5,253 bases of DNA from contig QIKU01000037.1 in NCBI GenBank assembly GCA_003232015.1, positions 1-5,253 on the forward strand, in the 5' to 3' direction. Every line of letters starts with the position of its first letter. The stretch's first letter is position 1. Source of the stretch: Gammaproteobacteria bacterium. Its GTDB lineage: Bacteria; Pseudomonadota; Gammaproteobacteria; UBA6429. The notes under the pieces were generated by a model. That model did not search any database and had not been told where the DNA came from. It was given only the letters and a program-made list of their open reading frames with translations. Below, piece after piece: positions 1 to 5,253 of the stretch. The position numbers and the translations under genes were made by a program.

Positions 1-1547
1 GCACCCTTTAATGATTTCACCTGCGCGCGATGCGCTAATAATGCAGCATAAGCCGCTTCAACACTTTGTTTATGTGGCGGGTAATGATATGCCGTATATT
101 CAAATTCTGCGGCGGCAGCCTGCACATCACCACTATCCAGCAGACTTTCTGCCAATAACATATTTTTTTCTGCAGTGCTTTTATCGTTAGGAAAAGAACG
201 CACATAAGTGCGATACCACATTGCAGCAATACGATAGTCTGCCGACTTTTTGCTGCTTTGTGCCTGCGCGTGATAATAACCTGTCAAATCATCCAGATTG
301 CTTTTCAAGTGCGGCAATAATTGTGTTAATAACTGTTGATCATGTTTTTCCCAAAATGCTGCACCCACACCATAGCCCATCACCAAATCAGCCTTGGCGC
401 GTAACAAGGCATTTTTTCGTCCCGCCGCTTTATAAATATCAATAACCCGGACCATAAACAAAGGTGCACTGTGATGTAGAGGATAACGCTCAACAAAGGA
501 CATAAATGTATCCGATGCATCTCTGGCACGCTTCTGTGTCAAATACAAATCAGCCAAGCGTTCATAAATACGGAATTCATAGTCTCGCCTGCCGTAATCC
601 TTAAAAAAAGCCGTAACACTTTCATGCCCTTTTAAATAGGAAAAGGATAAACTCACAATGCGCAACGTATCTTCCAGCAATTCCCGTTCACTACGGGAAA
701 AATCCGCAAGCTTACGGCCACCAGAAAAACTGCTATCCAACACCGAAAAATAGGATTTCAATGAACGTTCGGTATCCCCCTGCTTGAACACCGACCAACC
801 ATGCTTGAACATGGCGCGGCCATAGTAGGCACCCGATGGGCCCTGTGTGAGCACACTATTATAGGCTTTTTCAGCCGTTTCAAACTCCCGGAAAGTAAAC
901 AGGATTTCACCACGTCGAAATTGTAATTCAGCAAAATTTGTTTCATTAGGGAATTTTTTCACCAACTGGGTCAGCACACTCAACGCCTTTTCCAGGTCTC
1001 CATTAAGCTCATACGCACGAGCCAGTTGATACATCACCCGATTGTTACCCGCATAATCCGGATACAGACTTAACAGACGTTCATATTGATGGATAGCACT
1101 ACCCATATTTTCCAATTCAAACTGTTCTGTGATTTCCTGATTTAATACCGTTTCATGCTCTGCCGCATCGGCTTCATTTTGCGCCACACTGGCCGTCACC
1201 TGAGCACTATCTATTTTTTCCATTTTTGTGGGCGTTGTTACCGACTCATTTTCACCCGCCAATTCTGCCTGTTGATTTTCCAACGACAAATCTGCCAGAC
1301 GCTGCAAAGCAATGGCGCGTAATGCACCATTATTGGTAGTCCTTGCAAGTTCTTCATAGGTGCGTTGCACATCTCTACGTGACAATGGTGGCAACACCTG
1401 CGGTTCAATTTTTGCGGCTCGCTCAGCCAGTAACTCAATAGTGGGATCTTCATCGATGGTTTTTTTACCCGCGCAAGCTGATAACAGCAAGAGTAAAACC
1501 ACCACCAGCAATACCGTCCAACGGAATTGTGGACGCTGCGCTATCAT
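1..1547 (-). CDS. TPR outer-membrane lipoprotein, 3'-partial
   Basis: This frame runs without a stop from ATG 1547 past the left edge, giving 515 complete codons. The N-terminus MIAQRPQFRW is followed by a hydrophobic run and the lipobox L21-S22-A23-C24, so Cys24 should be lipidated by the Lgt/LspA pathway. Residue +2 is Ala rather than Asp, which under the E. coli rule sends it to the outer membrane, facing the periplasm. Residues 27-95 are helical. About 97-146 is an Ala/Glu/Thr-rich low-complexity linker. TPR-like repeats follow at about 147-200 (AIHQYERLLSLYPDYAG, YQLARAYELNGDLEKALSVL), 207-235 (RRGEILFTFREFETAEKAY) and 240-272 (GRAMFKHGWSVFKQGD); further helical repeats run to the edge, including AEFEYTAYHYP near the end. 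It overlaps the preceding gene by four bases (ATGA), which implies coupled translation. It resembles YbgF/BamD-like and GltE-like TPR scaffolds only in general architecture. The C-terminus is unseen, so domains there are unknown. Confidence 0.9.
   Translation of the reverse strand, partial: MIAQRPQFRWTVLLVVVLLLLLSACAGKKTIDEDPTIELLAERAAKIEPQVLPPLSRRDVQRTYEELARTTNNGALRAIALQRLADLSLENQQAELAGENESVTTPTKMEKIDSAQVTASVAQNEADAAEHETVLNQEITEQFELENMGSAIHQYERLLSLYPDYAGNNRVMYQLARAYELNGDLEKALSVLTQLVKKFPNETNFAELQFRRGEILFTFREFETAEKAYNSVLTQGPSGAYYGRAMFKHGWSVFKQGDTERSLKSYFSVLDSSFSGGRKLADFSRSERELLEDTLRIVSLSFSYLKGHESVTAFFKDYGRRDYEFRIYERLADLYLTQKRARDASDTFMSFVERYPLHHSAPLFMVRVIDIYKAAGRKNALLRAKADLVMGYGVGAAFWEKHDQQLLTQLLPHLKSNLDDLTGYYHAQAQSSKKSADYRIAAMWYRTYVRSFPNDKSTAEKNMLLAESLLDSGDVQAAAAEFEYTAYHYPPHKQSVEAAYAALLAHRAQVKSLKG
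1475..1517 (-). other. Lipoprotein signal core and lipobox (LLLLLSAC)
   Basis: The codons from Thr11 to Cys24 encode a run of Val and Leu ending Leu-Ser-Ala-Cys, then Ala-Gly-Lys-Lys. This fits the signal peptidase II consensus (Leu, small, small, Cys) and is the direct evidence for membrane anchoring of the TPR protein. Confidence 0.9.
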
Positions 1548-3487
1548 TTCAACTCCTTGCCAGACTCAGCCGCATCGGCAGCCAAATCCTGTAAATGTGC
1601 CAGGGAGAACCTTGCCTGATCCAGGTAATCCACCAGCCGCGCACGTAATATATCAAGCTCAAAATCCACCATTTCCTGTAGCTGGCGCTGCTGTTCATCA
1701 AAGGCATTCTTGATTTCTTTACGCAACGATGCAATGTGTTGACGCTTGTTACTAATGATTTTTTCGTAAGCATCAAAATTTACCGGGGCGCTGCCTCGTG
1801 CTCGCTGCAATGAGTTTTGTTGCTGTAACGTCTCTTCCAATTCTGCATCTAAAGAATTCAGACTTTTTCTCACTTGCTGAAAACGAATTGCATAAGTGGT
1901 TTCAACTTCATAATCTAACAAACCCTTGTAGAAACGATAACGATCACGATAACTATCCAAACGTTTGAGATGCCGCCCCGGTTGATTCGACAATTGCCAA
2001 ATGCGCTCTTCCACTTTACTCAAACGCTCCATCAGCTTTTTTTCTTCACCCGTCAATAGCTCAAAGGCATCTTTGGTCTCACCAATGCGTGCCAATTCAT
2101 CGGTATAAATATCGCGACTGATACGCACATCCTGCACATGACCCAACGTTTGTTCCGGCGTTAACTTATCAAGCTGTGCTTCATAAGTCGCACGTCGCAA
2201 CGCCAACATATCTTCAAGTGCCGGCACCTCGATCATCCAGCGAGCCAAATTTCTATCCAAAAACCAAAGATCACGCAAATTCTTAATGGCTTCATGAAAA
2301 CCGTGCTCTGCCATCACTACAGGCAAATATCGTGCTTCAGGAGTATCCGGCAATAACACGGCCTCCCAAAACCAGCCCATTTCATTACGTGATACCTGTG
2401 CCAACAAATCCGCCCACAAACGCCCTGCTTTCACTGCCACCACAGTATTATTCAGCGCATCCAGCTCCCGCTCAAAAATAGCAATCGCATTTTTATAAGA
2501 CTGCATGGCCTGCGGAAATGCACGCAAACGCTCCAGGGCGTTACCTTTGCCTAACAAAGCCTCAAAAACGGCGGGGTCGGTTCTTTCGCGTGTTGCCAAC
2601 TCCTCCCATGGCACCAATGCCGCCTCATAACGTTGCAATTTTACCTCCGCCCAACCCAAACCCAACAATGCCTTGTTTGAGAACGGGCCTTGCAAACGCA
2701 CGCGCTGTAAAAAGTGCTTCGCCACTGCTGGCAGTGTATCAATCAATGAAAAACCCAGAACGAGATTAGCTTTGTCTCGCAATGCCTTTTGATCACTGGC
2801 ACTGGACTTTAATTCGGCCACCTCACGTAATAGGTTCATACCCATTTCTTCACGACCATCTTTTTCATGATCGCCTTTTTCACGACTGGCACGAATCAGC
2901 GCTACTCCCAGATTAAAGCGCGCATAATTGGCTTTTTGTTCACCCTCATTTTCCACCAAACCTTGTAACGCTGTTGCCGCTTCCGTATATTTTTCCTGCA
3001 CCATCAATAAATTAGCTTTCAGGATACGAAACTCTTCCTGCAAGGATTCATCAAGGGCATCCCCCACCCGTGACAACGCGATCTCAGCCTCGACAAACAA
3101 TTGTTTCTGATAACGAATTTTCCCCAGGTAAAACCAGGCTCTGTCACGCACTTCAGGCGCAACCGCATCATCAATCAATTTTGTAAAGATTTTTTCAGCA
3201 TCCGAATGCAAACCATATGAAAGATACAAACCACCCAGTAATAACTCACTGTCTGCATCATGGTGTTTCAGACGTTTTAACTGTCGTGCCGTTAACAGGT
3301 TAACCGCCGCCGAAAAATAATTTTGTTGGTAAAACTCATAGAGCACTGCACCGTAATGCGGATCTTTCACTGCGGCAGGAAGTGGTGCGCCTGACATGGC
3401 CAGCGGAGAGAGCAGCATGCCAAGCCCGGCCATAAAAAATGGCACAACAAAACGAAATGACTTTGAAAAGAACACAATCAATCCCAA
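1544..3487 (-). CDS. Exported TPR-like helical-repeat protein with C-terminal coiled coil
   Basis: The 647-codon frame begins after a TAG at 3490-3488, five bases past the upstream stop. No ATG occurs before residue 19 (3433), so initiation must use TTG 3487, TTG 3481 or GTG 3475. GTG 3475 gives the most compact signal peptide (FFSKSFR, then a hydrophobic stretch ending near AMSGA, residue 34). The mature chain begins with TPR-like helix pairs: 44-66, 78-107, 114-141, 150-178, 187-225, 238-263, 270-298 and 305-340, with Gly/Ala/Tyr at packing positions (LLGLGWAEVKLQRYEAALVP). Residues 360-430 are Trp-rich helices (MGWFWEAVLLP, LRDLWFLDRNLARWMIE). Residues 435-640 are charged heptad-like helices, broken around 500-525 and 563-571, ending ILRARLVDYLDQARFSLAHL. 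I see no Cys. Such proteins serve as protein-binding scaffolds; the periplasm is the likely site. It is loosely like GltD/AgmU-type TPR proteins of gliding systems, without demonstrable orthology. The last codons carry the ribosome site for the next gene. Confidence 0.88.
   Translation of the reverse strand: MGLIVFFSKSFRFVVPFFMAGLGMLLSPLAMSGAPLPAAVKDPHYGAVLYEFYQQNYFSAAVNLLTARQLKRLKHHDADSELLLGGLYLSYGLHSDAEKIFTKLIDDAVAPEVRDRAWFYLGKIRYQKQLFVEAEIALSRVGDALDESLQEEFRILKANLLMVQEKYTEAATALQGLVENEGEQKANYARFNLGVALIRASREKGDHEKDGREEMGMNLLREVAELKSSASDQKALRDKANLVLGFSLIDTLPAVAKHFLQRVRLQGPFSNKALLGLGWAEVKLQRYEAALVPWEELATRERTDPAVFEALLGKGNALERLRAFPQAMQSYKNAIAIFERELDALNNTVVAVKAGRLWADLLAQVSRNEMGWFWEAVLLPDTPEARYLPVVMAEHGFHEAIKNLRDLWFLDRNLARWMIEVPALEDMLALRRATYEAQLDKLTPEQTLGHVQDVRISRDIYTDELARIGETKDAFELLTGEEKKLMERLSKVEERIWQLSNQPGRHLKRLDSYRDRYRFYKGLLDYEVETTYAIRFQQVRKSLNSLDAELEETLQQQNSLQRARGSAPVNFDAYEKIISNKRQHIASLRKEIKNAFDEQQRQLQEMVDFELDILRARLVDYLDQARFSLAHLQDLAADAAESGKELK
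1553..1558 (-). promoter_or_regulatory. Shine-Dalgarno AAGGAG for the TPR lipoprotein
   Basis: AAGGAG lies five bases before ATG 1547, inside the codons for Lys644 and Glu645 of the upstream TPR gene. Together with the ATGA stop/start overlap (1547-1544) it fixes the lipoprotein start and indicates that the two TPR proteins are made in linked amounts. Confidence 0.88.
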
Positions 3488-3492
3488 CTAAC

Positions 3493-4107
3493 TCATTCCC
3501 ACTCTTTAACCACAAACTCTGGCTGTAACTTTCGTGTTGCATCCACAATTTTAAGTTCCATAAATTTGGCTGCCGAACCTTTTTTAAATTTCACCGTAGT
3601 ACCACGACGATACTCCCGGTTATTCGGCCCTGGCCCCCGAAAAGTAGCTATTAATTCATGCTCACCCGATTTAACGTTACCAATGTATAAACGCTGCACA
3701 CCTCCGCGCTTCAAGGCACCCAGCTCACGCTCCGTGTAAAGGTGGTTTGCCACCACTTTGTCATCAATTTTAAGCTGCACCGAATCCAGTTTAAAAAACT
3801 CACCAACATCGATGGATAAAAATATCGCAACCTGTGTGCTGGAAGGAAACAGTAATTCCTCTTCAAGAATAAAGAGATCACGATTCAGGTTTTTCACTTC
3901 TTTTTTCAGCGCCTGCACTCGGTCATCCAATGTACGTTTGTCACTGGCCGCCGAATTATTTTCCACTGGTGACAGTATTGGTTCTGCTACTGGTTGAGGA
4001 ACATCAGGATTACTGCCAATTGGCGTAACGTCCTCTGCCAAAACTACGGCAGACAACATGCAGATCAACAGCAGACACAAGCATTGTTTAAATTTGATAT
4101 ATTTCAT
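3493..4107 (-). CDS. Small periplasmic protein with coiled coil and beta-rich domain, unknown function
   Basis: This 204-residue protein starts at ATG 4107, 45 bases after the barrel gene's in-frame stop (55 after the restored stop); no strong Shine-Dalgarno is seen, only a weak GAG about nine bases upstream. Residues 1-24 form a classic signal peptide: Lys-rich start, a hydrophobic core with three Cys, and VLA before Glu25. There is no proper lipobox, so it should be released into the periplasm. Residues 25-57 are a Pro/Ser/Asn-rich linker. Residues 58-86 (RVQALKKEVKNLNRDLFILE) form a short charged coiled coil. Residues 90-190 look beta-rich with repeated strands (TQVAIFLSIDVG, SVQLKIDDKVV, GEHELIATFRGPG, TTVKFKKG), suggesting an Ig-like or PEGA-like sandwich. 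The mature part has no Cys. I recognise relatives only as uncharacterised proteins beside TPR genes; I recall some being labelled AraC regulators, but I see no helix-turn-helix, and export rules out DNA binding. A role as an adaptor for the TPR partner is inference. Confidence 0.85.
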   Translation of the reverse strand: MKYIKFKQCLCLLLICMLSAVVLAEDVTPIGSNPDVPQPVAEPILSPVENNSAASDKRTLDDRVQALKKEVKNLNRDLFILEEELLFPSSTQVAIFLSIDVGEFFKLDSVQLKIDDKVVANHLYTERELGALKRGGVQRLYIGNVKSGEHELIATFRGPGPNNREYRRGTTVKFKKGSAAKFMELKIVDATRKLQPEFVVKEWE

Positions 4108-4152
4108 CTTTAAATCTCAGTTCAAGCATCATCACATCAATAATGATTTGAC

Positions 4153-5253
4153 TTAACCACACTCAATACCAGACCGATACAAATATGCGGAATATATCCG
4201 CCGATAGACTGTATAAGGGCTCAGTCCCTGGAGTGACACCGGTGACTCGTAAATCACGGAAGTCTTCATAATCAATCTGAATACGATTATAAAAAATGTG
4301 CCTTTGTCGACAAAACCCCAGCTGTGCATTTTAAATTCATAACTTACACCCAAGCCAATAGTCTGGGTTGAATATGTACCTAACTCTTTATCCCGCGCAC
4401 GATAATTCAGCTCGGTTTCAAACAAGTTACTATAAAAGTCCGCGTTATTCTGCGAGTATATGCGATAACTTATTTCATATGTCAAACCTTGTTTTGTCGG
4501 ATGAATATAGCCGAGCTCTGCCATTCGGCCATTAATACCCCAAGTATCCGTATAACCACGCACTTCGCCTCGTATCGCTGCGCGATACGGTAAATAATAT
4601 AAGGCACGCACTGCCAAGGCATGACTAGTACGTGTTTCTGGATACACCTCGGCTGCTCTATATGAAATACCATTCGAATCCAGGATGCGTACCGCCTGAT
4701 AGATTTCGCGATATGGATTGTTTAGGTAACCTTCATCGGTAATAGTTTCAAAATTCACGCCCAGCAACAAATTTTTAGTCAGCACTTGTGACAAACCTAA
4801 CTTATATTTTTGGCGGTTAGCTTCTTTTTCAAAAGAGGGCACTCCCGTAGCGGTAATCGTATCCCAACCTTTTGCATAACCCAGCGTCACCGTCGTCAAA
4901 TCACCAAACATCAACTGACTGATACCAACATTCACGGAATTAGCGTTAAAATCATTTTCCACACTATTACTGTATGACAGGCTCAGTGTTGTGTTGTCAT
5001 ATAAATAATCTACGCCCAGGCTTTTTTCTGTGCGCTCTTCCGTGTACTCGCTAGCGCTGGTTACTACGTCAATGGTGGCCGAAGTAATGGTGTCAACATA
5101 ATAATTCCCCCAGACCGAGGTAGATTTTCCGATGGATTTTCGCGCCAATATTGATGGGCCATTAACGTCCAGCCCGCCACCCGAATAAGCATGGTACATA
5201 ATGTCAGCACGATTTTCCGGCAACACTGCCGCCGTCAGTGGCACACAGATTCC
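4153..5253 (-). CDS. DUF3570-family outer-membrane beta-barrel protein, 5'-partial, probable 3' frameshift
   Basis: The reading frame is open from the right window edge (first codons encode GICVPLTAAVLPENRADIM) to a TAA at 4155-4153. A GTG at 5244 could be read as a start, but codons upstream of it are open and hydrophobic. It is better read as the end of a signal peptide whose start lies outside, with cleavage near LTAA. The mature N-terminus (ENRADIMYHAYSGGGLDVNG, then SVWGNYYVDTITSATIDVV and YTEERTEKS) matches my recollection of DUF3570. The body alternates polar and hydrophobic residues with many Tyr, as in beta-strands of an outer-membrane barrel; the function of the family is not established. 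After codon 318 counted from that GTG the frame leaves the family pattern and ends ECG. A -1 shift restores a family-like end at 4163 (see separate entry). It is the first gene in the window and probably belongs to the same operon as the genes downstream. From memory, relatives often neighbour ApbE, thioredoxin-like and DUF4266 genes; none is visible here. Confidence 0.88.
   Translation of the reverse strand, partial: GICVPLTAAVLPENRADIMYHAYSGGGLDVNGPSILARKSIGKSTSVWGNYYVDTITSATIDVVTSASEYTEERTEKSLGVDYLYDNTTLSLSYSNSVENDFNANSVNVGISQLMFGDLTTVTLGYAKGWDTITATGVPSFEKEANRQKYKLGLSQVLTKNLLLGVNFETITDEGYLNNPYREIYQAVRILDSNGISYRAAEVYPETRTSHALAVRALYYLPYRAAIRGEVRGYTDTWGINGRMAELGYIHPTKQGLTYEISYRIYSQNNADFYSNLFETELNYRARDKELGTYSTQTIGLGVSYEFKMHSWGFVDKGTFFIIVFRLIMKTSVIYESPVSLQGLSPYTVYRRIYSAYLYRSGIECG
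4163..4296 (-). other. Frameshift site and displaced true C-terminus of the DUF3570 barrel gene
   Basis: Six consecutive Ts on the coding strand (4296-4291) follow the codons for KGT. In the uninterrupted frame translation continues as FFIIVFRLIMKTS and ends at 4153. Shifting to the -1 frame at the T run gives 42 residues starting YNRIQIDYEDFRDLR and ending IFRIFVSVWY, with a TGA at 4165-4163. The DYEDFRDLR block and the final aromatic residue are what I expect of DUF3570, and a terminal aromatic strand is the usual recognition signal for the BAM insertion machinery. One missing T, or loss of four bases here, would explain the break; the sequence alone cannot tell which. Seen directly: both frames and both stops. 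Inferred: that the -1 frame is the ancestral one. Confidence 0.87.

Noticed and set aside
1360..1713. 117-codon open frame on the plus strand
   Set aside because: It lies antisense across the junction of the two TPR genes, has Thr/Pro/Ser-rich composition typical of a shadow frame, and shows no domain or convincing ribosome site.
2518..2769. 83-codon plus-strand open frame, Pro-rich
   Set aside because: It is wholly antisense to the 647-residue TPR gene. Its Pro-rich run is a by-product of the opposite-strand codon pattern.
3758..3997. 79-codon plus-strand open frame, Ser-rich
   Set aside because: It is antisense to the 204-residue gene, whose signal peptide and domain pattern clearly mark the coding strand.
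3493..4107. AraC-type regulator label for the 204-residue protein
   Set aside because: A clear signal peptide is present and there is no helix-turn-helix; the body is coiled coil plus beta-rich.
4108..4166. Possible promoter (TTGAGT, 15-base spacer, CATTAT) or hairpin before the 204-residue gene
   Set aside because: The spacing is short, both boxes match poorly, and the only inverted repeat (ATCAT/ATGAT) is five bases with a ten-base loop and no T-tract. Read-through from the barrel gene is more likely.
4291..4296. Programmed -1 ribosomal frameshift
   Set aside because: The phase reads A-TTT-TTT, not a canonical X-XXY-YYZ heptamer, and no downstream stimulatory structure or upstream Shine-Dalgarno is evident. 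Mutation or a homopolymer miscall is simpler.
4482..4673. 63-codon minus-strand frame inside the barrel gene
   Set aside because: It overlaps the DUF3570-like frame in another phase. The barrel frame has clear alternating strand pattern and family motifs; this one has none.
5242..5244. GTG as the start of the DUF3570 gene
   Set aside because: The frame stays open to the window edge and the preceding residues look like the end of a signal peptide; starting here would delete the export signal needed for an outer-membrane barrel.

Overview
The window holds four genes, all on the minus strand and read from right to left, packed as what looks like one operon for cell-envelope proteins. Every product carries an export signal or is a predicted outer-membrane barrel, which points to a Gram-negative bacterium. 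The sequence style (moderate GC by eye, strong Shine-Dalgarno at the ATGA junction) and the resemblance of the barrel to the DUF3570 family suggest a gammaproteobacterium, perhaps a marine or Cellvibrio-like lineage. That placement is inference from recalled family patterns, not from a search.

Layout in transcription order. (1) 5253-4153: a DUF3570-type outer-membrane beta-barrel protein, cut at its 5' end by the window edge and apparently frameshifted near its 3' end. (2) 4107-3493: a 204-residue periplasmic protein with a signal peptide, a Pro-rich linker, a short coiled coil and a beta-rich domain. (3) 3487-1544: a 647-residue exported helical-repeat (TPR-like) protein with a long C-terminal coiled coil. 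(4) 1547 to beyond position 1: a TPR lipoprotein, translationally coupled to gene 3 through an ATGA overlap and running off the left edge. Gaps are 45-55, 5 and -4 bases. No promoter, terminator, RNA gene, repeat array, mobile element or CRISPR is visible.

How they may work together: two TPR scaffolds (one soluble periplasmic, one outer-membrane-anchored), a small coiled-coil/beta protein and an outer-membrane barrel make a plausible trans-envelope assembly. From memory, such TPR pairs in gammaproteobacteria often sit beside TolQ/TolR-ExbB/ExbD-like motors and AgmX-like proteins, and resemble parts of the Myxococcus Agl-Glt gliding machinery. No motor gene is inside this window, so that is only a hypothesis.

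The most concrete unusual observation is the barrel gene. Its annotated frame ends in a tail with no family resemblance, while a -1 shift at a run of six Ts (4291-4296) restores a typical DUF3570 ending with an aromatic terminal residue. This is a sequencing error, a recent mutation or, less likely, a switchable or recoded site.
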